A stretch of 64,000 bases of DNA from contig OW051496.1 in the NCBI GenBank assembly GCA_932521035.1, positions 6,882,001 through 6,946,000 of the forward strand, in the 5' to 3' direction. The notes beneath the pieces were generated by a model. It was not told the origin of the DNA and made no database searches. It was given only the letters and a program-made list of their open reading frames with translations. Positions 1 to 12,595 of this stretch are shown here, piece after piece (the stretch's first letter is position 1; each line of letters starts with the position of its first letter). Origin of the DNA: Oscheius dolichura (Eukaryota > Nematoda > Chromadorea > Rhabditida > Rhabditidae). The translations under genes were made by a program, and so were the position numbers.

Positions 1-1
1 G

Positions 2-892
2 CAATCTCCTCTTGTCTCCCCGGCAGCCGATGAGCACCATGAGCACCCGGAAGAAGACAAACCGGCCGACGCCTTTGACGTCTCTGCTGAGGAGCTGGCT
101 GACCATCACCACCACGAGCAATCTCCTCTGCCTTCTCCAGCTGGGTCTCATAAAGAAGAACATCGCGAGCAAACTTCTCATCACGAAGAAGACCACAACA
201 ATGAGGAGCATCACTACGAGGAGCACCATTCTCCTCTGGCCTCTCCGGTGGCATCTCACCACGACGAGGCCCACGTGGCTGACCACGTCGAGGACATCCA
301 CGAACATCACGAACCCCAAGCTTTCGAAGTACCTGCTGATGAATTAGTAGGGCATTCCTCTTCTGTAGCCTCCCCGACGGAGGAGCACCACCAGCCGGAA
401 GCATTCGAAGTCCCAGCAGAGGAGCTCGTTGATCATGGACAGCAGGAAATCCATAACTATCATCTAGACGACGAGGAGAGCCAACACGAACAAGAAGATC
501 GCCGCTCCCACCACCAGTTGGATTTGGAGGAGCACCAGCATCGCCATTCCATTGAAGTGGAGCCGGTGGAGATCGCAGAGCAGCTGTCCCCCAACGAGCA
601 GGACGAACTCCACCACCACGTTGTGATCACCACTACGGGGCCCACTCCCCGGCCGCCGAGTGAGGGCGACGAGGATGACAAGATGAGCACGGACAGCCTG
701 GTTATCCATGACTCGAAAGGTAGGCAATACCCATCTCATAAAATACGAGTTGTAGACCCAATGACCCAGTCGGTCTATGATGTATCTCCCACGGAATATG
801 AGAAGCACTATGGAGGGGAGGAGGACAGACATTCCGAAACGGCGTGGAGTGTAAAAAGCGGAAATGAAGAGGTATACACAAAAAGTAGATAA
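2..892 (+). CDS. His/Glu-rich repeat protein, 3' part only
   Basis: The frame is open from the left edge, so the start lies outside the window. The product is extremely rich in His and Glu, with runs such as DHHHHEQ and EEHHYEEHH. At least three copies of a short unit occur: AFDVSAEEL, AFEVPADEL and AFEVPAEEL, each beside a His-rich spacer. No catalytic motif is seen. The His clusters suggest metal binding, but that is inference. The frame stops at 892; alternatively a GTATAC donor at 872 joins an acceptor at about 1020 and ends at about 1085 (last residues HNNVSSL). A polyadenylation signal AATAAA at about 1214 fits either model. The family was not recognised. Confidence 0.6.
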   Translation, partial: QSPLVSPAADEHHEHPEEDKPADAFDVSAEELADHHHHEQSPLPSPAGSHKEEHREQTSHHEEDHNNEEHHYEEHHSPLASPVASHHDEAHVADHVEDIHEHHEPQAFEVPADELVGHSSSVASPTEEHHQPEAFEVPAEELVDHGQQEIHNYHLDDEESQHEQEDRRSHHQLDLEEHQHRHSIEVEPVEIAEQLSPNEQDELHHHVVITTTGPTPRPPSEGDEDDKMSTDSLVIHDSKGRQYPSHKIRVVDPMTQSVYDVSPTEYEKHYGGEEDRHSETAWSVKSGNEEVYTKSR

Positions 893-1328
893 GAAACAAA
901 GTTTTAGCACGGTGACAATGAGGCTAACAATAATCACGACGAGAAAGAGACGCACAGCCTCACAAATAATAAGTAACAATTTCCGGATAACCAATTAAAT
1001 CTTGTTCCAGGTCGTCTCAGAACGGGAATGTAGTGCATGAATCTGTGATGGACGAGTCGGAGCACAACAACGTGTCCTCCTTATAAAGAAGCTTTTGTAG
1101 AAGAAGAAATGTGAAAAAAGTATTACTTCTCCGATTCGCCCGCCCCTATAATGATCTTCAACTTTTATAGAAAAAAAATCTTTCTCTAACGCGGTTTCTA
1201 CTTGCTTTAGCTCAATAAACTATTTTCTTCAAATTATTACGAATTTTATCAAATACAAAATTAAACATGCCAATAGTATATAAACGTAAGAGATCGGGTA
1301 AATATGCAACCAACGAAACATTGTCGGT
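893..1328. other. 3' flank between two convergent genes
   Basis: This stretch holds the possible last exon (about 1021-1085) and 3' UTR of the His-rich gene, with AATAAA at about 1214-1219, and then the 3' end of the minus-strand WDR5 gene. It is AT-rich. Nothing else is seen. Confidence 0.4.
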
Positions 1329-3068
<1,740 letters not shown>

Positions 3069-3219
3069 ACGATGGCAGATACTGATTCCTGAGGAAACCT
3101 AAAAGTAAAACTAGAATAATGTGTTCAAATAAATCAATAGCGATAAAGACTCAGGGTCAACTGCGATTATAGCAAAACTACCAATATGTACAATTTATTG
3201 TGACTAGATTACTGATAAA

Positions 3220-3953
3220 TTATCGCATAACTTTTCTTAACCAGTTGTTGTAAGACATCGGTAGGCAGAGCATGCACCTTCCTTGCGTATACCCAATCAA
3301 AAGCCCTAAACATCACCAGTTTTGGGGGGAAACAATGGGCCGTACCGGCAAGAGAATCACTAACGTGATGGCGACCCATGACGACCCGAGAAACAGCTAC
3401 TGTTACGGTCAGTAGCAAAGCTACAATTTTATGTTGAGGATTAAAATGCAGCCTGCAAAAGAATTGCAAAATGAGGCAAAATATAAGATACCATAGTGTA
3501 GCAAGCATTGCTGCTCTGGAAGTATGACCCGAGGGGAAAGCAAACTGATCGGCGATAGGAGCTTCGTAAATCATATCATTTCGATTGTCTTTTGGGCGAG
3601 GTCGTTGTACAGAAACTTTGATAATACCTGTTGTCACTAAATCGACAATCAGCCCTGAAAAGAGGAATAAGGAATGGATGTTAAAAACTAACCTGTTGTT
3701 AGAACGGCCAGTTTATGCTGCACCTTCGCATCCCATTCACTACCATACGAAATAATCAGAAGTATTGAGCTACCAGCAATCCACGGTATTCCATGCAACT
3801 AAAATAATTCAATAGTCAAAAGTAAACCAAGCAAACCGTCCATTCAATCCATTTGCAAGCCTCGCGAATCCATGTGTACTTGTTGCCATACGAGGCAAGC
3901 GATAGCGATATGGATCTATCTACTTCTTCGGCTGCGTTGACAAAACCATCCAT
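3220..3953 (-). CDS. PLPP6: PAP2-family lipid phosphatase, PLPP6-like
   Basis: This is a type 2 phosphatidic acid phosphatase-like membrane enzyme; human PLPP6 acts on polyisoprenyl diphosphates in the ER. The three PAP2 signature motifs are present in order: KVSVQRPRP, PSGHTSRA and SRVVMGRHHVSD, containing the conserved Arg, His and Asp of the active site. Exons by eye: 3837-3953, 3693-3798, 3492-3654, 3346-3452 and 3220-3305. The last intron is only 40 bases, and splicing it gives GLLIGYTQ, matching the GFFLGY-type helix of the family. The start is the first in-frame Met (MDGFVNAAEEV). The gene lies about 190 bases downstream of SLU7 in the same orientation. Confidence 0.85.
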
Positions 3954-4139
3954 GAATTTAGCGGATGTAGCCTGAACATCTAAATATTACGATAAAATTG
4001 AAACAAAGAAGTGATAAATGCAGTGGATAATCCACAATGTCTATGGAAATTCCATAATGGAATGCAACATACACATGACAATTTTTCATTACGATAGGAA
4101 TCATAGCAAGATTTCAAATACAAAGAATATAAATATGGA

Positions 4140-6337
4140 TCACTTCTTGCTTTTATATTTTTTTTCTTGCATATACGAGGCCATGGGATCAGCTGAGTGA
4201 ATCCTTGTAAGGTCGAAGGCTTCTTTTTCAGCTTCGGTAAGAGGTTTGTGATCGCTATCGTCGTACTTATTATATTTCCTTTTACGGTCTCCCTAAATTT
4301 AAATTTAACAGAAGTAAAACACCAAACATACTTCAAGTGCCGCTTTGCGTCCTTCCTTATCCGCTTTCTTGATCTTTTTTAGTGCCTTCTTTTGTTCATC
4401 ATCTTCTTCATCACTTTCACTTGAAGACGAAGATGTACTGGCCTTTCGCTTTCTGCTCCTTCCTTCCTTGTTTCTCTTTTCTTTCTGACGTTGCCTCTTT
4501 TCTCGTTTCTTTTGTTTCCTCTTTTCATCTCTGACACCTTAAAAATATATTAGTTTAACTAACAAAAAAAATATACGTTTTTCTCTCTCCCGCTGTAGCT
4601 CTTCATCTTTCACTTGTTTATCTTTATCATCTTCATCGGATTCATTTTCAGAACTTGATGAAGATGACGACGAAGAAGATGACGATTCCTCCTTATCTTC
4701 TGCATCATCTTTTTTTGATGATGTGAGCTCTTCCTTGTCATCTTTCTTTGGGTCTAAAAAAATAGAACAGTGTCAGTTTTGTTTACCTTTGCTAAAAGCG
4801 GCTGGTGCATTAGGAGCTAAAAGAGATGCATTTACTTTTTTGCCTTCTTCTCCAACACAATAGCTATTTTTGACAAGACTATGGCAACAAGCATAGCCCC
4901 ATTGGCCTTCTTTCCAATACGAACCAAATATGGATTTGTGATTTCCCGGATAACTAAATAGCCCATTACTAGATAATATGCGACAATACTTACACATCTT
5001 CCTCATATTTACTCTTTATTAAAGGTCTTTCTTCTCCTTTCACAACTTGGCCTTTTCTGCTGTACTCGACGTAGCGTTCAGATTGAGCTAGAAGTAATTC
5101 TTTGGGCGGAGCAGCAAGGTGTTCGCCGCCTCCATATTTTTCAAGAAGTTCCTGTAATAAATATTTGATTACACCGGAAACAAAAAAACTACCTTTTGTG
5201 TTTTGTTTTCAACCGATTCTTTTTCTTTCATGTATTCCTTCTTCATTGTTTCCAATTTTGTAGGTTCGGCCGTCGCGTGGATATCAATTCCTTGTCTTCG
5301 AGCGTGCCAAGCAAAAACTTGAGCTTCATTTGCTTGAACAACTTCTCCAGTATATCTTAAGAATTTTTAATAAAAATAAAGCAACAACATACCTTATAAA
5401 ATTCTCGCCGGCAAATTTAGCTGCTTCTTTTTCTTTTCCAGGAAGACCTTCAAAAGGATTTTCCCTCATAGAACGAGATTTGGGATCGTAGTGAGGTGCA
5501 TTTTCGGCAAGATTATAGAGATACTTAGCGGTGTCTTCACGAATGCGAAGGTTTCTGACAGTAATACGAGTTCGCGAATCCATATCCACTTCTACTCCAG
5601 CCATATCCGCATCATCAGCATATTTTTCATCATCTTCTCCTTCATTCATGAGACCAGCTTGTATTTTTTCTGTTTTTATAGCCTTTCTCGTCTCTTCCAT
5701 TTGCTCATACTCTTCAATAACCTAAAATAAAAAAAATTTGTGCAATATTACAATAATATCCATACCTTTTGATGCGTTTTTGGATCATATCCATTCCATC
5801 TATCCCTCTTTGCATCGAAACTCATTTTAAATTCGTCTTGGGCGTGGTCATCCTCTTGGATATCCTCTCCAGTGAATTTGGCATTGAGTTTTCGGGGACG
5901 CTCGAAACAATCCTTCTTTTTATGACCCATGGCTCCACAATTTTCACACGCTCCCTTTCTGTATTTTGTCGCCGAAGTGCCGGTAGTGCCTTTTTTGTAC
6001 CACTGATCCATAGAGGCTAACTCTTTCATACGTTCTTCATGTGGTCTTTGATGCTAAAGTTTATATGAAAGAAAGGTAATGAAGAGGTTACCTTTAAAGT
6101 TGGGCCTTCACTAGGAACATACCACGGTGTTTGGGCAATGAACATTGGAATATGCGGATTAATATCTCTTCCTGTGTCTATATCAACCAAAGCTTTTTCA
6201 TCTCCAGTTTTTCTGGCTTCTTCAAGATCTTTTGCTTTTCGGTATGCTCCTTTTGTGTGGCGTTCATCTATGGAGCCGGTAGCTGCTCCTTGCCTCAAAA
6301 TTTGGGAGGCAGGCAGGTTTTGTTTAAACGATGCCAT
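4140..6337 (-). CDS. SLU7: Pre-mRNA splicing factor SLU7
   Basis: SLU7 acts in the second step of splicing, in 3' splice-site choice. Features in order: [17 protein letters not shown] near the N-terminus, the CCHC zinc knuckle [24 protein letters not shown], the conserved block [56 protein letters not shown], a long acidic/Ser run and basic stretch, and the C-terminal DPMASYMQE typical of the family. There are nine coding exons, with edges near 6337-6092, 6053-5766, 5721-5393, 5355-5193, 5151-4994, 4953-4787, 4753-4577, 4537-4332 and 4292-4140. The start follows a CTTTTTAAG acceptor-like sequence, consistent with trans-splicing. Confidence 0.95.
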
Positions 6338-6479
6338 TTTCTTAAAAAGAGTCGGTGTGTACAATAATAGCATTTAAAAGAAAGATATTGTGTGGTGGTT
6401 AACCATTCGTTGCTAATATATATAAATGGTAAAGCTTTATTGGAAATGTACAAATATCAAAAATTAACAAACCTCATAG

Positions 6480-7065
6480 CTAATGCCTGTAACAAAAATT
6501 ATCTTGAATGTCTTTATCAATATCGGTGCAGAGATTAGAAATATCACAGCGCATGGCGTTATGTTTGGCTACTTGAATGCTCATTTTTCGATCACATTCT
6601 TCTTCAGCACTGATGACATAAATAAATATATTTTTTTAAAACAACTTACGTTTTGATGGCCTGCGTAAGAAAAGTAAAGTCATGTAGAATTAAGAATTCT
6701 TTCAAATCATTTGTCAATTTCATTAGCTCATCACAAGCTCTAGCCTAAAATAATCAGATAAAACGAAATAATAAGAACTTACAATAAGAGCAGCACGAAC
6801 TGACATTTCATTTCGAATCACTGTATATTCAGCCATTTTTCCTGACGTATTTTTATGAGCTGAATCGTCTAAATTGATCTAAATAAATGTTAACCATATT
6901 AGAAATTTTACAAACCTTAGTTTCTTTTATTATATTGTTAAAATTGTCATTTAAAGAACGAATATTGTCTTTCAATCGTCGTTTATATTCCTGGATTATA
7001 AGTGATTTGGTGGCTTGAGTTTTTCCGCTAGTTTTCTTAGCTGTTGGATTTTGTAAAGATGCCAT
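6480..7065 (-). CDS. MED22: Mediator complex subunit 22
   Basis: MED22 (Surf5) is a small helical subunit of the Mediator head module that links activators to RNA polymerase II. Four exons (7065-6916, 6878-6783, 6744-6650, 6609-6480) join in phase. Matches to the family are LIIQEYKRRLKDNIRSLNDN and NFNNIIKET in helix 1, VRAALIARACDELMKLTNDL and LKEFLILHDF in the middle, and EEECDRKM near the end. The C-terminal tail is shorter than in the human protein. It lies between SLU7 and a small membrane-protein gene on the same strand with short gaps. Confidence 0.88.
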
Positions 7066-7076
7066 CTAAAGAGTGT

Positions 7077-7437
7077 CTATAAAGCTGTAAATATTGCAAT
7101 ACAAGTAAGGCAAAGTGATACAAGGAGAGCAAAGTACTTCGTCGTGATAATCGCGAGGCAATTTACAAAAGCGAAGTAGGTAACATCGGTTTTTGCTATG
7201 CGTTGTGCATCAGCCAAGCTGTGTAAGAAATATGGAGATACAAACAAATTCCTAGTTGCTTTAGAAGTTAAACTAGAAGTAGAACAAAATACACTGGAAA
7301 TCGAGAACAAACAAACATTCGAATGACGGTGCTCCCCGAAGAAAACTACCGTATTGACCCCCGAAACCCCGAATGCGTCCGCATTTTTGCATCAACCAAT
7401 GTTTGATGACCGACTTCATCGACTTCACGAAAGACAT
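7077..7437 (-). CDS. Small single-pass membrane protein, family unknown
   Basis: Two exons give about 100 residues. The N-terminal part is basic with GRIRGFGGQYGSFLRGAP. The second part is LTSKATRNLFVSPYFLHSLA, then a hydrophobic C-terminus (YFALLVSLCLTCIAIFTAL) that should span a membrane. The only intron that joins the frames is about 57 bases, from a GTCATT donor to a TTCTAG acceptor. A CTCATTCAG acceptor about 40 bases upstream of the start could receive a spliced leader. The family was not recognised; the basic N-terminus and size would fit an organelle membrane subunit, but this is a guess. Confidence 0.6.
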
Positions 7438-7529
7438 ATATAACCCTCGTAACAAATATGAAGTAGAATATTATTAGCTGAATGAGATCACAAGAAGAAG
7501 AATTAGATACAGTGGATGAAGTGTAGAAG

Positions 7530-9365
7530 TTACTTTTTCTTCTTCTTCGGTTCTAGCTCGTAACCTTTCGGTTTTTCCAATTTATACCCGTGAATTTCAC
7601 ACCAACCTACTGGGAAAATATCTTTGGAACTGAAAAACATTTCTTTGTCTTACTAGGAGCATCAACTCACTCGATATCAAAATATTGATTAAATGACTCT
7701 TCCCATCCATCAAAATTGATTATTACTAGTCTTCCCTTGATTCCAACTACTGTACTAGGGCATATCAATAAATTTTCACACATATCTGATGCTTCTAACT
7801 TTGCACCTATCTAAAAATTATTTTTCAACTGATAAAAATAGAAAACAATACTTGAAATCTTTCGGCAGGAGGATTCTTTTTGAAAAAGTTCACGGGCGCT
7901 GCTTTTGCCTTGGTTTCCCGCAAGTAGACGTCCCACTTAAAGTTGTCGACTTCTTCGGGGGTGTTTAGGGTCAGATCATACATGGCGGAATAGCCGACGG
8001 GGAAGAGAAGCGGCGAGGTGCAGTGCAGGGGCAGACAGTCGGCCTCACAGTCCGGCCCGTCCATTCCTATCTTCAGATAGCCATCCTGGAATATTTCTCG
8101 TGAACCAAGAGGCCGTCTGCTCACCTTAAGGACCTCCAACACGGTGGCCACGCTCAGATCTCTGATATCAGAACCCAGTGGATCCATCAGCTCGAACTTC
8201 ATTCCCTTTTCCCATTTTGCCTTGGCATGCTAGAATGTTTCTTGATAAAAAAAGGGGAAGCTACTCACCGGGACTCGTTTCCATTCGGCCAACTGCTCGG
8301 GGACGACGTCCATCGGGGCATACGGGGGCTCTGTGCCGCTCAAAATGGCATCGGCAATCCTCTGAGCGTGTTTTTTGTACTCGTTCTTTGCCTCGAGGAT
8401 ATAATTGTTGAGGCTGGCCCAGCCGACGGGGAAGAGGAAGAAGCTGGCCTGGTCCACCCAGAACTCGCTCGTCGGCCCGTACTGAAACGAGTCGATCTCT
8501 CTCATCTGCCGCCTGCCCCACCTGTCTGTCGTCCTTGTCCCCAGTGTCGCAGTCTATCTTCAGCACTTGGACATGCACCCGCCTGCCGCAGATGGCCCGT
8601 ATCCTGGCCGGCCTGACTCGCGACGAGACATTGTAGTCCAGCAGCTCGAGGCGCTGTCCAATCTTCAACCGCCACAGTTAGACAGCCTCCTCCCGTGCCT
8701 ACCCTCAGTTTACATCCCGTGGCTATCTGTTCCTTGGCGTCGAGGAATGCCTCCCCGACTGTGGCGTCCTTCTCGATGGCCTGGAGGGTCTTACAGATCC
8801 AGGCCTCTCGTCCAGCCGCGTCGTCCCATCGTTTATCGAAAAATCTCGGCGGGATACAGACCTCTGTGTCCTCGTCAAAGGCCTGGATGCCTTTCACATC
8901 CGCCGATCCCAGATTTACCCAGAAATCATGGTCACGCTCTTCGGGGGTGGCTCCAACCCACCGACAGAGGGCACGGTAGCCAGCAATCTGAAGGGAGGAT
9001 GAATTGGAAAGAAAGGGATGACTAACCTTTTTGATATGGGCCAGCCAGAGGGCTTTGAGAGAGGGATGGATGTATTTCTTGTAGTCCGGGTTCTGACAGT
9101 ACACCTGGAATGGGAGGAGGATGAGAGACTACCCATTCAAACTGACCAGGAGGTTGGGGGTGGAGACGATGTGCTCGATATACTCCCTCAGGACGTGTTC
9201 CTTGAATGTCGTCAGGGGGACGGCCAGACTGTCGGCCGACTTCCCGTCCAGCTCGCCCTCGTCCAGCTCAACCGACGAGAAGAATGTCTCCCATGTAAAC
9301 GAATCCCCGTAGTCCGCGTTCTTCACAACTTTCGCTGTCAGCTCAGCAGGGTGATATTTTGGCAT
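7530..9365 (-). CDS. Four-MBT-repeat chromatin protein, LIN-61/MBTR-1-like
   Basis: MBT repeats bind mono- and dimethyl-lysine on histones and act in repression. Repeats in order: a divergent first unit (FTWETFF, later HDFWVNLGS), a second (IGQRLELLDYN, then EFWVDQASFFLFPVGWA), a third (KGMKFELMDP, then LLFPVGYSAMYDL) and a fourth (GAKLEASDMCEN, then FDIDSKDIFPVGWCEIHGYK), ending in a Lys-rich tail. The start is MPKYHPAELTAK. A 40-base intron (about 8482-8521, donor GTGGGG, acceptor TTTCAG) restores the frame between DKDDRQ and YGPTSEFW. Composition changes sharply at about 7850: the last two exons are AT-rich and the rest is GC-rich. Four repeats favour LIN-61 over L3MBTL proteins with three. 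Confidence 0.85.
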
Positions 9366-9549
9366 TTATCTGAAAATATACCGCTTTTAAATTAAAATTA
9401 TAAAAAGGACAATTTGAAAATTGGCTAAATTCACACAGAAAAGGGGGACCGCGGGGGCCCGCCGTGGCAGGACCCAGCCTCTCTTCGACTATTCCTTGTC
9501 GTGGTTTCCCCAATCTTGTCGTCGATCACATCGCCTATTTCTAGTCAAA
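9366..9549. promoter_or_regulatory. Divergent promoter region
   Basis: About 180 bases separate the start of the MBT-repeat gene (minus) from the start of the HAP40-like gene (plus). Both genes must take their 5' regulatory sequence from here. No specific factor site is claimed. Confidence 0.4.
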
Positions 9550-10816
9550 ATGGCCGAATATTCTGATGCCTGGCGGGAATTTCGGGCTATTTTAGCCACG
9601 ACGGAGAAAAAACTCCTAAAGAAGCCCAATCTTCCCCAGGCGGTGCAGCAGCTGAATGCCCTGAGCATGAGGATACAGTCAGTCTTTCCTTTTTCTTATA
9701 TTTACTGGGAAATGGAGTCAATTCCCCCCGAAAAAATAGGACATTCCAAATTTAGAGATGAGGATCTGCCCCAACACGCGGCCATCTGTCATGTCGAAAT
9801 GGCGACGCTGTACAAAAAGATGGAGCAGCCGAACGAGGAGAGGAAACAGTATCTGGTAGCGGCGAAGCTATTTATGAAAGCGTGGAGGGAGTGGAGGAGG
9901 GGCGGCAGTCGAGGTGACCCCCTCCCTTTGGGCTAGAAAGTCGGGAATTCCAGTGGCCTGCCATTATCACCAAGAAGTGAACCATTTCTACACGAAGGCG
10001 GCCAAGATTTCGACAAATTTGAGGCATTATCAAACGGCAGGTGAGTGGGGGGAGACAGGGAGAGAAAACGAGGAGAAAGCCGTCGGGACATCGGCCGGTA
10101 GAAACGCAGACACGCTTTTACCGGTGTCGCTTTCCGCCTCAGCAAATGAAAGCAAAGAAGTTAATAGGCGCGACCTCGCTGGAGGCCGGAGGAGCCATGC
10201 TCGAGTGCCAGTCCTTCGCCGACGCGGAGGAGCACCTCACCCGGGCGCTGAACCTCCTGGACGGGGAGTTTTTCTCCCAGACCCATGGACACCAGCTCCT
10301 GATCCAAGTCTTTCTGGCCCAGAAGAAGTGGGAGGACCTTCTCCAGGCGGTGGACAGCCTCTGGATAATTGTCATGAAGAACCGGCCAAAGTAGAATCCT
10401 CTCAATTTAGAAACTCATTTGTTCCTTTCAGAACAACCCTCGGCCGACAACTTCTGAAGGATTGTGAGATAGTGAGTCTGCTAGCCCTGCGAAAAATAGT
10501 CGCGACCGCATCCGGGCGACATAAAGTTCTCCTGGAAAATTATGGGAAACTACTGGCCCCGAAGGAGGTCGGCCCCATCCTTTCTAGGGAAATGACCAGT
10601 TTTCAGCAAAAGTTGAAGATCTCTCCCGAAAATTCCGACCTCTCGGCAGAAGAATTCGATCACTTTCTATGTTTTTTATCCGCGTTAGATAACGGAGAGA
10701 CGGCAGGGGCCAGACGACTCCTGGAACAGGATCTCGGGGGATTCATGTCCGAGACAGCACAAAAAGTGGCAGAGGCCGTTGTGGAGGAGCCCTTTCCCGA
10801 CGAGGACACCTTCTGA
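9550..10816 (+). CDS. F8A1: HAP40/F8A-like TPR protein (huntingtin partner)
   Basis: The protein is helical throughout. Fragments that line up with human HAP40 are the N-terminal FRAILATTEKKLLKKPNLPQ, the segment DLPQHAAICHVEMATLYKK followed by RKQYLVAAKLFMKA, and the C-terminal LLENYGKLLAPKE. HAP40 is an all-helical TPR-like adaptor that binds huntingtin and acts with it on endosomes. Five exons are inferred. An intron near 9677-9763 and a 40-base intron ending at 9955 (GGAATTCCAG) keep the frame; the junction near 10140 is less certain. The stop is at 10814-10816. Family assignment rests on pattern and order, so a distant TPR protein is the alternative. Confidence 0.6.
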
Positions 10817-11430
10817 TCCCCCTGTGAGTACCTTTTTGACTTATTGATATAGGTGACGTCGGCGGAAATGGGTCGGGTACATAAACATCTTTATGCCAAA
10901 GAAAATTTCAAGGTCAAGAACGTGGAGGGCGGGGGATTATGCAGAACGGGGGGGGGGGGGGGGGGGGGGCTATTTTCCCAGTTCACGAGGAGTGCCACCT
11001 TCAACCTTCATTATTTCCGACTTTCTGTCTAAAATCTTCCCTTTTTCGTGCCTCGAGTGGGTTGAATTTTTCCTGGCCAGCATACTTGACCAAAGCAGCT
11101 GGCTCCCAGATCTCCCCTAACCTTTCCATTTCAGCCATCCTCCTCGCCTCATCTCGTCACATCTCCTCCTGTCCGATCTCCAAAGTATTTCTTGGTATCT
11201 CTTTTTTCTGACCTCTGCACTTCCTCCGTCGTCTCCTAGGTCTCCTAGGTGATCCAGGTCCGCTGTCTCTTATCGAATACTTCCATGCATGTTATGTCGC
11301 CCCTTTATAATTTGTCCCCGCATGAAATATACTCTTTCCCGCCTCTTTTTGTTCCCCTGTGTGCTCTCTTGGCTTTGATACTTTTCCTTTTTTTTGTTTG
11401 AGAAAAACTAACCTCTTTCCAGTAGTAGGG
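10817..11430. other. Intergenic region with poly-G tract
   Basis: No coding sequence is supported here. The region holds a 22-base G run at 10948-10969, then about 450 bases rich in C and T with repeated TCTCC/TCC stretches, ending in a CTCTTTCCAG acceptor just before the NEK start codon. Confidence 0.6.
10948..10969 (+). repeat. Mononucleotide G22 tract
   Basis: An uninterrupted run of 22 G residues lies about 130 bases downstream of the HAP40-like stop codon. Runs this long can form G-quadruplexes and are unstable in worms lacking the DOG-1/FANCJ helicase. The exact length may be inexact because such runs are hard to sequence. Confidence 0.9.
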
Positions 11431-12529
11431 ATGGCCGACACCCCTTCCCCACACGTGGACTTCCCACCGTCAGAACAGCTAAACCTGGCCATGTTCACAA
11501 TAGAGAAGAAGATCGGAAAAGGACAGTTCAGCGAGGTTCCTCCCTATTTTAAAACTAATAAAAATCCTGTAGGTATTCCGGGCGAAATGCAATTGGAATG
11601 GGCACATGGTAGCCCTGAAGAAGATCCAGGTCTACGAGATGGTGGATCAAAAGGCCAGGCAGGACTGCCTCAAGGAGATCGACCTCCTCAAGCAGCTGAA
11701 TCACGTCAACGTCATCCGGTGGGAATGTCGGGGATGAGAGGAGGCAATCAAGACAATTACAGGTATTATGCCTCGTTCATCGACAACAACCAGCTGAACA
11801 TCGTCCTGGAACTGGCGGAGGCCGGGGACATGAGCCGGATGATCAAGGTACACCTCCTCTATCCACTCACTCTGCTCAGCATTTTAAAAAGAACGGCCGT
11901 CTGATTCCCGAGAGGACAGTCTGGAAGTACTTTGTCCAGTTGGCCCGGGCACTGGCACACATGCACTCGAAGAGGATCATGCACCGAGGTACTGTATCAC
12001 ATCCTCCCTGTTTTCTAAAATAATAAAACCATAGATATCAAGCCAGCTAACGTGTTCATAACATCCGACGGGGTCGTGAAACTCGGCGACCTGGGACTGG
12101 GCCGATTCTTCAGTAGTAAAACAACAGCGGCTCATTCCCTCGTCGGCACACCCTACTACATGGTAGGTGGTTATTCTCTTTATCAATTATACCTACACAG
12201 AGTCCCGAACGGATTCAAGAGTCCGGCTACAATTTCAAATCGGACCTGTGGTCGACGGGATGTCTGCTCTATGAGATGGCTGCCCTACAATCGCCCTTCT
12301 ACGGCGACAAGATGAATCTGTACTCGTTGTGTAAGAAGATCGAAAATTGCGAATATCCACCCCTCCCGGCTGACATTTACTCGAATCAGGTGGGTATCCC
12401 TCTCGAGATATTTGATGACAACTTCAGCTGAGGGAACTGGTAAGCCGATGCATCATGTCCGACCCCAGCCGACGGCCAGACACCACGGAAGTCCTCGAGG
12501 TAGGCGCCATTAGTTGTTTGTGTCTATAG
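11431..12529 (+). CDS. NEK6/7-type mitotic kinase (NEKL-3-like)
   Basis: This is a Ser/Thr kinase of the NIMA family, short form with almost no tail, as in NEK6/7. In nematodes the NEK6/7 member acts in endocytosis and moulting. Motifs in order: glycine loop IGKGQFSEV, the [20 protein letters not shown] block typical of NEK6/7, [20 protein letters not shown], catalytic [18 protein letters not shown], the activation segment [35 protein letters not shown] and [17 protein letters not shown]. At least seven exons with short introns. The start lies just after a CTTTCCAG acceptor. The frame stops at 12527-12529; a GTAGGC donor at 12500 could instead splice to a longer end, but this would run into the opposing gene. 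Confidence 0.9.
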
Positions 12530-12595
12530 GCATATGAAAAGGGAGATCACAAAAGAGAGCTTTATTTGGAAGTCCAAGGAAGGAGTCAGTTCTTA

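Noticed and set aside
8480-8560. Apparent frameshift in the MBT-repeat gene.
   Set aside because: A 40-base GT-AG intron ending in TTTCAG restores the frame exactly and joins two halves of a normal MBT repeat.
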